Origin: Moraxella sp.
Lineage (GTDB): Bacteria > Pseudomonadota > Gammaproteobacteria > Pseudomonadales > Moraxellaceae
Assembly: GCA_030528385.1 (NCBI GenBank)
Contig: JAUMYZ010000001.1
Coordinates: forward strand, 1 to 64,000
Direction: 5' to 3'
Length of the DNA: 64,000 nt
Part shown: positions 1 to 8,996 of the stretch, piece by piece
Layout of the letters: each line of letters opens with the position of its first letter
Numbering within the stretch: the stretch's first letter is position 1
Program-made: the position numbers and the translations under genes
Notes under the pieces: generated by a model
Told to the model about the DNA's origin: nothing
What the model saw: only the letters and a program-made list of their open reading frames with translations
Databases searched by the model: none

Positions 1-51
1 GAAGGCGGTCGTACTGTAGGTGCTGGTGTGGTTGCTACTGTTAAAGACTGA
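1..51 (+). CDS. tuf: Elongation factor Tu, C-terminal end (partial)
   Basis: The first 17 codons read EGGRTVGAGVVATVKD and a TGA stop. EGGRTVGAGVV is the conserved extreme C-terminus of EF-Tu domain 3. The rest of the gene lies left of the window. EF-Tu delivers aminoacyl-tRNA to the ribosome in the cytoplasm. A hairpin terminator follows about 40 bases downstream, so this is the end of its transcription unit. The tail is short but very characteristic. Confidence 0.9.
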   Translation, partial: EGGRTVGAGVVATVKD

Positions 52-93
52 GCAAGACTTAAGTCTAAAACTTAAGCACCAACAAGCATGGTT

Positions 94-128
94 AAATCCC
101 CATCGTGAGAGCGGTGGGGATTTGTTTT
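94..128 (+). terminator. Rho-independent terminator after tuf
   Basis: Inverted repeat AAATCCCCA (94-102) and TGGGGATTT (115-123) with a 12-base loop, followed by a T-rich tail. It sits 43 bases after the tuf stop codon. Confidence 0.8.
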
Positions 129-364
129 GATAGATTGCAATGTTTTGTGGATAAAAAGGTGTTGTTGTTAGAGCTTGTTTTTGAGCCTTATAGTGGAGCG
201 TGCCTTTGATAAAATCCTTGGCGATGCAGCAGGGATTTGTCAGTTTGGTTAAAAGTGGGTAAAACACCATTTGTCCACAAGTTACAACAACCTTTTTGTG
301 TGGGCGTTTTGTTAATATATGGATTTGGGTAACTTCTGATAAAAGACAAATTTTTAATGAACAA

Positions 365-373
365 TGATATAAT
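365..373 (+). promoter_or_regulatory. Extended -10 promoter, likely for glmS
   Basis: TGATATAAT is an extended -10 element (TGn plus TATAAT at 368-373) about 90 bases before the glmS start. No good -35 box is seen at the right distance, which fits an extended -10 promoter. The rest of the 129-461 gap is AT-rich and holds no gene I can support. I looked for a glmS ribozyme-like leader; the roughly 80-base leader is too short for one. Confidence 0.5.
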
Positions 374-461
374 ATTGACCGCACTTTAACGATTTGGAAG
401 TGCGTTGGTGATGGTTTTTGTCATTGATTTGTATTAAAGTTAAGATACTAAGGAACTTGTT

Positions 462-2306
462 ATGTGCGGTATCGTTGGGGCTATTCGTAGCCAAGCAAAT
501 GTGGTGGATTTTCTCACCGATGGGCTAAAACGTTTAGAATATCGGGGCTATGATTCATCGGGCATTGCGGTATTTAGTGAGCAAGAAAACAAAATCAAGC
601 GTGTACGCCGAGTTGGGCGTGTGGCATTGATGGAAGAAGCGGTCAAGCAAAAAGGACTGACCGGTCATATTGGCATTGGCCATACTCGTTGGGCAACGCA
701 TGGCGGTGTTACCGAGCCAAATGCCCACCCACACATTTCAGGCGGACTGATTTCGGTGGTGCATAACGGCATTATTGAAAACTTTGAAGCTGAACGTACA
801 CGATTGCAGGCATTTGGTTATGAGTTTGAGTCGCAAACCGATACTGAAGTCATCGCTCACAGCATTCGCCATGAATATGACAATAACAACAAAAATTTGT
901 ACCAAGCGGTGCAGACGGCGTGTGGTCGCTTTCATGGGGCATTTGCCATTGCGGTGATGTGCCATGACAATCCTACTCAAATGGTGGTGGCTCGTATGGG
1001 TTGTCCGCTGTTGGTGGCGTTTGGCGATGATGAAACTTTTATTGCGTCTGATGTGTCGGCGGTGATTGCTTTTACTCGTCGTGTCAGTTATTTAGAAGAT
1101 GGCGATGTGGCGTTGTTGTCCGCCAAAGGTATTGAAATGCTCACGGACAAAGATGGCAAAGCAAGCGAACGTGTGGTTAAAACGTCCGAGCTGTCTTTGG
1201 CTTCTTTGGAGTTGGGTGGATACAGCCACTTTATGCAAAAAGAGATTAACGAACAGCCCCGTGCGGTGGCAGATACTGCCGAGATTTTTTTGGACGGCGG
1301 ATTTATTCCTGAAAACTTTGGTGATGAAGCCGTTGATATTTTTAATAACACCAAAAGCATCAAAATTCTAGCCTGTGGCACGTCTTATTATGCCGCTTTG
1401 ACAGGCAAATATTGGCTAGAATCCATCGCCAAAATTCGCACCGATGTGGAGATAGCCAGCGAGTACCGTTATCGTGATGTCATTGCTGACCCTAGTGAGC
1501 TGATTATTACCATCAGTCAGTCGGGCGAGACGCTAGACACCATGGAAGCACTTAAATACGCACAACAGCAAGGACATAAGTACAGCTTATCCATTTGTAA
1601 TGTCATGGAGTCTGCCCTGCCAAGAAACAGCACGCTGGCGATTTATACCCGAGCAGGGGCAGAAATTGGCGTGGCAAGCACCAAAGCGTTTAGCACACAG
1701 CTGGTGATTTTGTTTGGGCTGGCAGTTACACTGGCTAAAATGCGTGGGCTTATCAGCGATGAGACGTTGGTAAGTTATAGCGATGATTTGCGTCAATTAC
1801 CAGGAAGTATTCAGCACGCCCTAAATTTAGAGCCACAGCTTGCCACATGGGCAAAGGCGTTTGCCACCAAACCATCAGCTTTGTTTTTGGGGCGGGGCAT
1901 TCATTATCCGATTGCCCTAGAAGGGGCGTTAAAATTAAAAGAGCTGACCTATATCCACGCCGAAGCTTATCCAGCGGGTGAGCTAAAACATGGGCCTTTG
2001 GCGTTGGTGGACGTCAATATGCCTGTGGTGGTGATTGCTCCCAATGACAAATTGCTGGACAAAGTCAAAGCCAATATGCAAGAAGTCGGGGCAAGGGGCG
2101 GTGAGCTGTTTGTGCTGACCGACCTTGATAGCGATTTTTATGAGACGGACGGCATTCATGTCATTCGCACGCCACGCCATGTGGGCGTATTGTCGCCGAT
2201 TGTCCATACCATTGCGGTGCAATTATTGTCCTACCATGTCGCTTTGGTGCGTGGCACAGATGTGGATAAGCCCAGAAATTTGGCAAAATCAGTAACGGTG
2301 GAATGA
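462..2306 (+). CDS. glmS: Glutamine-fructose-6-phosphate aminotransferase (isomerising)
   Basis: Makes glucosamine-6-phosphate from fructose-6-phosphate and glutamine, the first step towards UDP-GlcNAc for peptidoglycan and lipid A. The 614-residue protein begins MCGIVGAI, so Cys2 (after Met removal) is the glutaminase nucleophile. The N-terminal glutaminase domain (about 1-220, with [10 protein letters not shown] and HTRWATHG) is followed by two SIS isomerase domains ([18 protein letters not shown]). It ends in the conserved [16 protein letters not shown] about 7 bases upstream supports the ATG. glmM, the next pathway step, is at 48631. Length matches the family. Confidence 0.98.
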   Translation: MCGIVGAIRSQANVVDFLTDGLKRLEYRGYDSSGIAVFSEQENKIKRVRRVGRVALMEEAVKQKGLTGHIGIGHTRWATHGGVTEPNAHPHISGGLISVVHNGIIENFEAERTRLQAFGYEFESQTDTEVIAHSIRHEYDNNNKNLYQAVQTACGRFHGAFAIAVMCHDNPTQMVVARMGCPLLVAFGDDETFIASDVSAVIAFTRRVSYLEDGDVALLSAKGIEMLTDKDGKASERVVKTSELSLASLELGGYSHFMQKEINEQPRAVADTAEIFLDGGFIPENFGDEAVDIFNNTKSIKILACGTSYYAALTGKYWLESIAKIRTDVEIASEYRYRDVIADPSELIITISQSGETLDTMEALKYAQQQGHKYSLSICNVMESALPRNSTLAIYTRAGAEIGVASTKAFSTQLVILFGLAVTLAKMRGLISDETLVSYSDDLRQLPGSIQHALNLEPQLATWAKAFATKPSALFLGRGIHYPIALEGALKLKELTYIHAEAYPAGELKHGPLALVDVNMPVVVIAPNDKLLDKVKANMQEVGARGGELFVLTDLDSDFYETDGIHVIRTPRHVGVLSPIVHTIAVQLLSYHVALVRGTDVDKPRNLAKSVTVE

Positions 2307-2316
2307 TTGTTAAGGT

Positions 2317-2352
2317 TTGCAATCAAGTCTTTATGGCTTGATTGCATTTTGA
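2317..2352 (+). terminator. Terminator between convergent glmS and epmA
   Basis: Arms GCAATCAAG (2319-2327) and CTTGATTGC (2337-2345) around a 9-base loop, followed by ATTTTG on the plus strand. It ends 7 bases before the epmA stop, so it probably serves glmS. A weak T tract leaves some doubt about its strength. Confidence 0.65.
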
Positions 2353-2358
2353 TTGTGA

Positions 2359-3324
2359 TTACGCCCTATCTGTGGTAAACATCATCGCCTGACTGATGTC
2401 ATCTAGCTTTTCACGCACCATAAACAATCTGTCAATCCCCAAGGCAATCCCGCTACACGGTGGTAAGTCATCGCAAGCATGGATTAAATTCATATCAATG
2501 GGCATGGCTGGCAAGCCTAATCTTTCTCTTTCTATATTGTCATGATTAAAACGTGCCAATAATTCATCACCATTGATAAGTTCATCATAGGCGTTGGCAA
2601 TCTCTAAGCCATTGATATACAACTCAAAGCGTTTGGCGACATCAAAGCCGTCTTTGTCTTTGACCACTTTTGCCAAAGAAGCGGTCGCCACAGGATAATC
2701 ACTGATAAGTGTCGGCAAATCAAAACCCAAATAAGGCTCTATCAGATGGCTAAATAACAAATCCAACCAGCCTTGTTTGTCGTTGCCCATATCCAAACTG
2801 ATGTCATGTGTGAGAGCGGTTGCCCTTAATGTGGCAATATCGGCAGCAAATGGGTGTATATTTAATTTGTCCATAAAGGCTTGGGCGTAGCGATAGCGTT
2901 TAAAGGGCAAACTTTTGCCAAGTACGATACCAATCAGCTCATTTAATTCATTTGCCAAATCATCTAAATTAAAACTGGGGCGATACCATTCAAGCATGGT
3001 AAATTCGCTATTGTGCTTGTGCCCTTTTTCATTATCGCGAAACACTTGGCAGAGCTGATAAATAGGCACTTGGTAATCCGCCAATACTCGTTTCATGGCA
3101 AATTCTGGCGATGTGTGTAAATAGCCTGTTTTGGATTGACCTTGATGGCAAAATTGAGCCGACACACTTTGAATAAACACATCGGTATTACCTGCGTGCG
3201 ATAAAATTGGCGTGGTGATTTCTAGCACGCCTTTTTTATTAAAAAACGCACGAATATCAGCAAGCATTTGAGCTTTTTTGATGGCAATGTCCAAACTCAT
3301 GCTGGGGCGATGGTCGTTATTCAT
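2359..3324 (-). CDS. epmA: EF-P beta-lysylation ligase EpmA (GenX/PoxA)
   Basis: Attaches beta-lysine to elongation factor P, needed for translation through polyproline stretches. The protein is a class II lysyl-tRNA synthetase-like catalytic core without the anticodon-binding domain: 321 residues, with motif 2 FRDNEKGHKHNSEFTMLEW and motif 3 GIALGIDRLFMV. The usual EpmA length is about 325. The start overlaps the end of pdxB by 8 bases, suggesting coupled translation; an alternative Met lies eight codons in. The EF-P gene and the EpmB aminomutase are not in the window. Confidence 0.93.
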   Translation of the reverse strand: MNNDHRPSMSLDIAIKKAQMLADIRAFFNKKGVLEITTPILSHAGNTDVFIQSVSAQFCHQGQSKTGYLHTSPEFAMKRVLADYQVPIYQLCQVFRDNEKGHKHNSEFTMLEWYRPSFNLDDLANELNELIGIVLGKSLPFKRYRYAQAFMDKLNIHPFAADIATLRATALTHDISLDMGNDKQGWLDLLFSHLIEPYLGFDLPTLISDYPVATASLAKVVKDKDGFDVAKRFELYINGLEIANAYDELINGDELLARFNHDNIERERLGLPAMPIDMNLIHACDDLPPCSGIALGIDRLFMVREKLDDISQAMMFTTDRA

Positions 3325-4378
3325 AAAGCCATTCTCTTTTTAATAAATAATCTTTTCGCAGTCGGTCAAAGTCCGCCCCAATCACACCAGTTTTGCCAAC
3401 GTCTCTTAGTGCCTTATCGTCTTTAATAATATCATAATAATTATTGATAAACGATGCATTACCAGCCAATAATTCATTTTTTAAATCCTTCCAAAGATAG
3501 GGATTGGCGGGCAATAAATTATCTAGCCTTTGTAATATAGGCAGATTAAAATAATCACAAAACGCCTGATATATCATATCTGTGCCACGCAATTTACCAT
3601 CTAGGGTATAACCTGCAATATGTGGGGTGGCGATGGTGAGTTTATCCAATAAAGATTTATCAATGATAGGTTCATAGGGAAAAACGTCCAAAATCACACT
3701 TAAATTTTTATCATCAATGGCATGGATTAACGCCGTTTGGTTGATAATCTCACCGCGAGCGGTGTTAATTAAGATGGCGTGATTTTTTATTTTTTCAAAC
3801 AGTGTTTTATCAAACAGTTGATAGGTGGGATAATTGCCCGTTTTGGTCAGTGGCGTATGAATGGAGATAATATCGCTATTGGCTAATAAAATGTCTAGCG
3901 AGCTGTTATTAAATTTTGACGGTGGCAAATAAGGGTCAAAACCCAAAATCTGCCAAGCTAAATCATGGGCGTAGTTGGCAAGCGTGCCACCGATATTGCC
4001 CAGACCAATAATACCAAGGGTGATTTTTTGGTGGATTAACTTAGGATTTTGGGTGAGTAGGGCGGTGATGACGTACTGGGCGACCGAATGTTTGCTCGAC
4101 CCTTTGGCACTGGCAAAACAAATGCCACGATTGTTTAAAAAATTTGTATCTACATGGTCAGTGCCAATCGTGGCTGTGCCGACAAAGCGGATATTTTTGT
4201 GGTCTTTGATGGTATTGGCATTGATGGGGGTAACTGAGCGAATCAGCAGTGCGTCAGGGTTGTGGCTGTCTATGGCGGTTTGGGTGATGTCTCGCCCTTT
4301 GATTTTAATCAAATTTAAATCACCAAAATAATCGTCCAAATGGGCGATGTTTTCGTCTGCCAAGATGGTCAGTGTCAT
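3317..4378 (-). CDS. pdxB: Erythronate-4-phosphate dehydrogenase
   Basis: NAD-dependent oxidation of 4-phosphoerythronate, second step of the DXP-dependent pyridoxal phosphate pathway. The 353-residue protein is a D-2-hydroxyacid dehydrogenase: nucleotide-binding motif GLGNIGGTLANYAHD around residue 125, INTARGEI, and a C-terminal extension that fits PdxB. SERA/GyaR-type enzymes are the alternative, but length and order favour PdxB. The ATG directly follows the stop codon of the upstream permease (TAA-ATG), so the three leftward genes are likely one operon. pdxH of the same pathway is at 50256. Confidence 0.9.
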   Translation of the reverse strand: MTLTILADENIAHLDDYFGDLNLIKIKGRDITQTAIDSHNPDALLIRSVTPINANTIKDHKNIRFVGTATIGTDHVDTNFLNNRGICFASAKGSSKHSVAQYVITALLTQNPKLIHQKITLGIIGLGNIGGTLANYAHDLAWQILGFDPYLPPSKFNNSSLDILLANSDIISIHTPLTKTGNYPTYQLFDKTLFEKIKNHAILINTARGEIINQTALIHAIDDKNLSVILDVFPYEPIIDKSLLDKLTIATPHIAGYTLDGKLRGTDMIYQAFCDYFNLPILQRLDNLLPANPYLWKDLKNELLAGNASFINNYYDIIKDDKALRDVGKTGVIGADFDRLRKDYLLKREWLYE

Positions 4379-5530
4379 TTACTGCTCCGCATTGTCTGTT
4401 GGTGCATTGGTGTCGGTTGGTGGTGTCTTGTCATCTGCCACAGGGGCAGAGCTGTTTTTGGGGGTGAAAATCTCATTTTTGTGCTGGCTAATCCACTCAC
4501 GCCACACCGCCAAAGCAATTGCTAGAATAATGGGGCCAATAAATAACCCAATAAAACCAAACGCCGTCAGTCCGCCCAGCACACCAATAAAGATGATGAT
4601 AAAGGGGATTTGTGTCGCTCCACTAATGACAATGGGGCGGATTAGGTTGTCCACCCAACTAATCACCAGCGTCCCCCAAAGAGCCAGCCCAATGCCTTCG
4701 GCAGTATGACCTTGCGAGAGCAGCCAAACTGCCACAGAGCCCCACGCAAAAGGCGTACCAAAGGGAATTAGGGCGATGACAAAGGTCAAAATGGTCAGCA
4801 AAATGGGGTTGGGCACGCCAGCAAAGCCATAGCCAATCCCCGCCAAAACTGCCTGTGCAAGGGCGGTCAGCCCAATGCCATAGACCACCGCTTGCGTGGT
4901 CGCTCCTACCGAGTCAATATAACCATCAATCCTATCGCCGATGATGTTGCGTAGGGCTTGGCGGATTTGGCGAACCAGACTTAGACCATCGCGATAGAAA
5001 AAAAACAACGTCATCAGTGCCATACCCAGCTTGGCAAGTCCTTGCAGTGCCACGTCAAACGCCACTTTGCCATAGTACAAATGCGACTGCACCCACATTC
5101 GCACCGCTTCCATAGACGCTTCGGGATTTTTGTTAATCTCCCAAAGCGTGTCTTTGATGATTTGCCCCACCATAGGCAAATTTTTAATTTGTTCGGGCAA
5201 ATCCACATAACCTGCTTGCAGACGGCGAATCGCCATAGACACAAAACTCACCACTTCATGTTGCAAAAAAAACACACCAACCACCAACGGCACACCGATA
5301 ATCAAAGTGATGGTGGCGGTCATAATCAGGGCACTAAAATTGGAGCTAAATTTGACCTTTTGGTGAAAAAATTGGTACAAAGGAAAAGTAACATACGCCA
5401 AAATCGCCCCCCACAAGGCGGGGCTGATAAAAAAATAAACCACTTTTAGGCATAAGATGATGAGTGTGGCAAGCAACGTCAAGGCAAGCAAACGTTGAAT
5501 GACGAGCTCTTTGGTCCATTGTTCAAGCAT
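4379..5530 (-). CDS. AI-2E family transporter (YdiK/PerM-like permease)
   Basis: A polytopic inner-membrane protein of the AI-2E exporter superfamily. Hydrophobic segments occur near the N-terminus (LLALTLLATLIILCLKVVYFF), then a soluble middle part, then a C-terminal membrane half with AFGFIGLFIGPIILAIALAVW, typical of YdiK. I place the start at the ATG at 5530 (383 residues, MLEQWTKEL); an in-frame TTG at 5578 would add 16 residues. The tail is Pro/Thr-rich and hydrophilic. Substrate unknown: family members have been linked to autoinducer-2 or sodium export, which the sequence cannot decide. It ends exactly where pdxB begins. Confidence 0.85.
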   Translation of the reverse strand: MLEQWTKELVIQRLLALTLLATLIILCLKVVYFFISPALWGAILAYVTFPLYQFFHQKVKFSSNFSALIMTATITLIIGVPLVVGVFFLQHEVVSFVSMAIRRLQAGYVDLPEQIKNLPMVGQIIKDTLWEINKNPEASMEAVRMWVQSHLYYGKVAFDVALQGLAKLGMALMTLFFFYRDGLSLVRQIRQALRNIIGDRIDGYIDSVGATTQAVVYGIGLTALAQAVLAGIGYGFAGVPNPILLTILTFVIALIPFGTPFAWGSVAVWLLSQGHTAEGIGLALWGTLVISWVDNLIRPIVISGATQIPFIIIFIGVLGGLTAFGFIGLFIGPIILAIALAVWREWISQHKNEIFTPKNSSAPVADDKTPPTDTNAPTDNAEQ

Positions 5531-5621
5531 GGTTGGCGACTGGCTAAGTTGGCGAGATAACAGATTATTATGCCCCAAAACAGCAAAAATAGCTTGCTAA
5601 GTTTGTTTGTGATTTTGTTGC

Positions 5622-6101
5622 TTAAGTTTGTATGCGGTGGTTGGTTTGACGAGATTTGACCAAGCGGTTTAGGGCATTGGCAAAGGCGATTTTGTCTTTG
5701 TTGCTGTAGGGTTTTTGTGTGCCCATGCTTTTTGGGTCAAGCACGTTGGTGCCACGCAAACTCTCCATAAAATCACGAGCGTTAAGTTTGGGCTTGATGT
5801 TGTCAAGGCTAAACTCTTCACCGTGTGGCGTTAAAACCTTTGCCCCTTTTTCTAGCACATCATTGGCAAGGGGAATGTCGCTGCTAATCACCAAATCGCC
5901 TGCCAGCACATTATCAGCAATATAGTTGTCCGCCATATCAAAGCCATCAGCAACCACCACCATGGACAAATAAAGCGATGGTGGCAGTTTTATAAAATGG
6001 TTCGCCACAAAAATGGCGGTTGTTTGGGTGCGGTTGGCGGTTTTGATCAGCAGTTCTTTGGCAATGGCGGGCAGGGCATCTGCGTCTATTAGGATTTTCA
6101 C
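5622..6101 (-). CDS. yaiI: YaiI/YqxD family protein (UPF0178)
   Basis: A 159-residue protein of the UPF0178 family, PIN-like fold, biochemical function unestablished. Family hallmarks are the MKILIDADALPAIAK N-terminus, the VVADGFDMADNYI segment and VISSDIPLANDVLEKGA. The predicted start is GTG, overlapping the purK stop in GTGA, so translation is probably coupled to purK. The acidic residues (IDAD, SSDIPL) would suit a metal-dependent nuclease, but this is inference. Confidence 0.88.
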   Translation of the reverse strand: MKILIDADALPAIAKELLIKTANRTQTTAIFVANHFIKLPPSLYLSMVVVADGFDMADNYIADNVLAGDLVISSDIPLANDVLEKGAKVLTPHGEEFSLDNIKPKLNARDFMESLRGTNVLDPKSMGTQKPYSNKDKIAFANALNRLVKSRQTNHRIQT

Positions 6102-7219
6102 AGAAGACTTGCCACTTGCTCTGCTGCTTGGCTATCACCCATCACCGTAATATGCCCAATCTTACGCCCAGCTCGCTCATCTTTATGATAATGATGAAAA
6201 TGTACGCCTTTGATGGTAAGCAGCTCATTGACATTTGGGTATTTGCCAATGATATTTAACATGACAGACGGCTTGACAATGCTCGTATCACCAAGCGGTA
6301 AGCCTGCCACTGCACGGATATGATTTTCAAATTGGCTACTATTTGCCCCTTCTATCGTCCAATGCCCCGAGTTATGTACGCGTGGGGCAATCTCGTTGGC
6401 TATCAGCCCTGTCTCGGTTACAAACAGCTCAAGGGTCAAAACGCCCACATAATCAAAGTGTTCTAGGATTTTTTGTATGGCGGTTTGGGCTTGGGCATTG
6501 AGATGCTCGCTGTTGGAAGCGGGGGCAACTGTTTTGGACAAAATGCCGTTGGCGTGGGTGTTTTCCACCAAAGGATAGTAGGCAATATCGCCTGTTTGAC
6601 TGCGTACGGCGATGATGGAGACTTCTCGCTCAAAGCGGATAAAACCTTCGGCAATCAAAGGTGCTGGCATGTCCCCATCGGTGGTGGCTGTGCCAAGCTC
6701 GTCCCAAGCGGTGCTGATGTCATTGGCGGTTTTGATGATAAATTGCCCTTTGCCATCATAACCGCCACGGCTGGTTTTAAGCACCAGTGGCAAACCAAGC
6801 TCATCACAAGCACAGTGTAACTCATCTGGGCTATTGACTGCCACAAATGGCACAGTGTCAATGTCCAGCTGATTAAAGAGCGTTTTTTCTCTTAGGCGGT
6901 CTTGGGCGATGTGTAGGGCGTTGGGCGGTGGGTAAATGCCTGCCTTTTGGCTAGCCAGATGGCTGGCGGTAGCAACAGGCGTGTTTTCAAATTCTAGGGT
7001 GAAAATATCACTGTCAGCAATAAACTGCTTCAACTGGCTACTGTGATAAACTTTGCCGTAAAAACTGGCAGGCGAGTGGGGGGCGTCTTCTAAAAAGACG
7101 CAGCGTAAACCAAGTTGTAAGGCGGATTGAGCAAGCATCATGCCCAGCTGTCCGCCACCAAGAATGCCAATGGTTTTGATGGGTTGGTCAAAAACAGGTG
7201 TGTGTTGTAAATCAGACAT
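6098..7219 (-). CDS. purK: 5-(carboxyamino)imidazole ribonucleotide synthase
   Basis: ATP-dependent carboxylation of aminoimidazole ribonucleotide by bicarbonate in purine synthesis. The 373-residue protein has the ATP-grasp layout: N-terminal dinucleotide-like motif GILGGGQLGMMLAQSA (about 18-33), LVLKTSRGGYDGKGQF in the central ATP-binding domain, and NEIAPRVHNSGHWTIEG at the active site. Its partner mutase gene purE is often upstream but is not in the window. The stop overlaps the yaiI start by 4 bases. Confidence 0.95.
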   Translation of the reverse strand: MSDLQHTPVFDQPIKTIGILGGGQLGMMLAQSALQLGLRCVFLEDAPHSPASFYGKVYHSSQLKQFIADSDIFTLEFENTPVATASHLASQKAGIYPPPNALHIAQDRLREKTLFNQLDIDTVPFVAVNSPDELHCACDELGLPLVLKTSRGGYDGKGQFIIKTANDISTAWDELGTATTDGDMPAPLIAEGFIRFEREVSIIAVRSQTGDIAYYPLVENTHANGILSKTVAPASNSEHLNAQAQTAIQKILEHFDYVGVLTLELFVTETGLIANEIAPRVHNSGHWTIEGANSSQFENHIRAVAGLPLGDTSIVKPSVMLNIIGKYPNVNELLTIKGVHFHHYHKDERAGRKIGHITVMGDSQAAEQVASLL

Positions 7220-7388
7220 GAGAAACCTTGGGTGCGAAACTAAACCTGCTATTTTAGCCTAAATTGACGCGTGTGCAAAAAGGTTTTTGTGGTTTGTTGG
7301 TGCGTGAGTTTTGTTGTTCAGCGCTTACTTGACGGACAGTGGTGGCTTTGGTGTGGGCAGGTGTACAGTGATAAAAACGATGGCAAAA

Positions 7389-7416
7389 TAAAAACCCTTT
7401 ATAAAAAGGGTTTTTG
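7389..7416 (-). terminator. Terminator of the tRNA operon
   Basis: On the minus strand, just after the tRNA-Asn CCA end, AAAAACCC and GGGTTTT arms form a short AT-flanked hairpin followed by T-rich sequence. It is placed exactly where the leftward tRNA transcript should end. Confidence 0.8.
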
Positions 7417-7420
7417 AATA

Positions 7421-7496
7421 TGGCTCCCCAACCTGGGCTCGAACCAGGGACACACGGATTAACAGTCCGATGCTCTACCGACTGAGCTATTGGGGA
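7421..7496 (-). tRNA. tRNA-Asn (anticodon GTT)
   Basis: 76 bases with encoded CCA. The 7-bp acceptor stem TCCCCAA/TTGGGGA, the D-arm GCTCAG..GAGC, the anticodon stem CGGACTGTTAATCCG with GTT, and the T-loop GTTCGAGCC are all present. Last gene in the leftward Lys-Lys-Asn transcript. Confidence 0.97.
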
Positions 7497-7500
7497 GTGG

Positions 7501-7576
7501 TGGTGGGTCGTGCAGGATTCGAACCTGCGACCAATTGATTAAAAGTCAACTGCTCTACCAACTGAGCTAACGACCC
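7501..7576 (-). tRNA. tRNA-Lys (anticodon TTT), second copy
   Basis: 76 bases with encoded CCA. Acceptor stem GGGTCGT/ACGACCC, anticodon loop GACTTTTAATC giving TTT, T-loop GTTCGAATC. Identical to the copy at 7614. Only 4 bases separate it from tRNA-Asn. Confidence 0.97.
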
Positions 7577-7613
7577 ATACAAGTGCGAGACTTGTTAGCA
7601 ACATTGGAATAAG

Positions 7614-7689
7614 TGGTGGGTCGTGCAGGATTCGAACCTGCGACCAATTGATTAAAAGTCAACTGCTCTACCAACTGAGCTAACGACCC
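7614..7689 (-). tRNA. tRNA-Lys (anticodon TTT), first copy
   Basis: Promoter-proximal tRNA of the operon, identical over all 76 bases to the copy at 7501. The two are separated by 37 bases. A recent tandem duplication or continuing gene conversion is likely. Confidence 0.97.
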
Positions 7690-7709
7690 ATATCACCAAT
7701 GTGGTGCGT

Positions 7710-7737
7710 ATTATACAGGATATTTTTTGTTTTGCAA
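7710..7737 (-). promoter_or_regulatory. Strong sigma-70 promoter of the tRNA operon
   Basis: On the minus strand, TTGCAA (7732-7737) and consensus TATAAT (7710-7715) with 16-base spacing. A GC-containing stretch (ACGCACC) follows the -10, as is usual for stringently controlled stable-RNA promoters. The first tRNA begins about 14 bases past the expected start site. Confidence 0.85.
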
Positions 7738-7805
7738 GAAATTTTTAAAAAAATTTTATTTTTGGTGGATGCTGGGTGTTTTTGGGTGTCAAGGAGAGTA
7801 AATTT

Positions 7806-7940
7806 GTGAATGAAGCACTGCCAAGTCGCAAATGGGTGCTGGTGTTGCTATGCTGCTTTTGTGGGGGTGTTGGGACAAACTTGCGATTTGGGCTGCTGGG
7901 CGTTGTTGATATCAACGTGTTTAGATTTGCCATGTTTTGA
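7806..7940 (+). CDS. Possible 44-residue small protein or gene remnant
   Basis: GTG at 7806 is preceded at 9 bases by a perfect AAGGAG (7791-7796). The frame runs 44 codons to a TGA and encodes a hydrophobic, Cys-containing peptide with LVLLCCFCGGVGTNL. It lies in the 7738-7998 gap between the tRNA promoter and holA; nothing else is seen there. It could be a real membrane small protein, or the start of a lost transporter gene. No homology is claimed. Confidence 0.25.
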   Translation: MNEALPSRKWVLVLLCCFCGGVGTNLRFGLLGVVDINVFRFAMF

Positions 7941-7998
7941 CATTTGTTGCCATAAAAATGACGTTTTTGGCTTTGACTTCAGTTGTTGACGGTGGATT

Positions 7999-8991
7999 TT
8001 ATTGGGCAATGCCACACAAACTGATGGCAAGTCGCTGTATGGGCTGCCAAACGTCTTGTTGCCCCATGCCTTTGATGGTTTTGTCAATATGATAAATGTG
8101 CTCACTCCAAGTGTGGCTTAGGTGGCGCGTACGCTCGGCGGCTTGCTGATAGGTGTAAATTTTGCTTTGCCAAATGCCAAGACTGTGTGGGTCTTTGCCT
8201 GCTTGGATTTGGCTGATGAGTCTGGCGTCTTTGCTCATCACCCACAACACAAGGCTGGGGGCGACGTCGGTATGCCTTAGGTGGTGCAGGATTTGTAGGC
8301 TTTTGTGAATGTTGCCAGACAATAGGCTGTCTGACAAAGCAAACACATCAAACTGCGCGCCTTTGACCAAGCTGTCGGCAAGCGCGTCATCGTCTATGGT
8401 GCTGTCAGGCTGCAAAGAAAGTCGCCACAGCGTCTGAAAAGCACCCAAAAGGTTGTGTTCGGTGTGAAATAATAACAACTGCCACGCGCTGGCACTCAGA
8501 TGAAGTTGCAGTTCCTTGGCTTTGGCGCGCAATATGTCGGCACGCAGCTGTTCATGATAAATGTTGGCGTCAATCACCATGCCATGTGCAGCGAACAGCT
8601 GAAAGGTTTTGCTGGCAAGCGATTTTTTGTCTTGTTTGGGCAGACACCAAAGCAAGTGGTGGTTGGCTTGTCCGCTTTTGACATCTTGGGCAAATTCATC
8701 CAGTGCCTTAAGCGCTTTTTGGTCGGGTTTGTGGTTGCCAGTTACAATCAGTGCTGTGCCTTGCTCAAACAAACCCAAGCCGCGCAGCTCGTTGATGACG
8801 GTTTGCCAAGATTTGACCGATATTAGTTCAAAGCGTTTGATGGTTTGTTCGTTGTTGCGCCAGTGGGGTTTGAGCGCGTCTATCAGCCATTGCCCCAACA
8901 AATCTTCGTCAGAATGCAGCAGCCACAGACCCTTGGTGCTGAACGAATGACTGTTAAGCTCGGCAAAAATGGACAAAAATTGTCGCTGCAT
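7999..8991 (-). CDS. holA: DNA polymerase III subunit delta
   Basis: Delta subunit of the clamp loader, which opens the beta sliding clamp. About 330 residues with the delta-type sequence LHSDEDLLGQWLIDALK near the N-terminus and the HLRHTDVAPSLVLWVMSKDARLI region in domain III. I start at the Met before QRQFLSIF (8991); a Met nine codons upstream (9018) lies inside lptE. Neither has a clear ribosome site, so coupling to lptE is likely. The order leuS-lptE-holA is the usual gammaproteobacterial one and strongly supports the call. Confidence 0.92.
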   Translation of the reverse strand: MQRQFLSIFAELNSHSFSTKGLWLLHSDEDLLGQWLIDALKPHWRNNEQTIKRFELISVKSWQTVINELRGLGLFEQGTALIVTGNHKPDQKALKALDEFAQDVKSGQANHHLLWCLPKQDKKSLASKTFQLFAAHGMVIDANIYHEQLRADILRAKAKELQLHLSASAWQLLLFHTEHNLLGAFQTLWRLSLQPDSTIDDDALADSLVKGAQFDVFALSDSLLSGNIHKSLQILHHLRHTDVAPSLVLWVMSKDARLISQIQAGKDPHSLGIWQSKIYTYQQAAERTRHLSHTWSEHIYHIDKTIKGMGQQDVWQPIQRLAISLCGIAQ

Positions 8992-8996
8992 GGGCG

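Noticed and set aside
374..461. Possible glmS ribozyme or riboswitch before glmS
   Set aside because: That element belongs to Gram-positive bacteria and needs a longer structured leader; the leader here is about 80 AT-rich bases without the expected helices.
1587..1796. Leftward frames inside glmS and similar frames inside leuS, acnB and rep
   Set aside because: They are fully contained in well-supported genes on the other strand or frame and have no independent signals.
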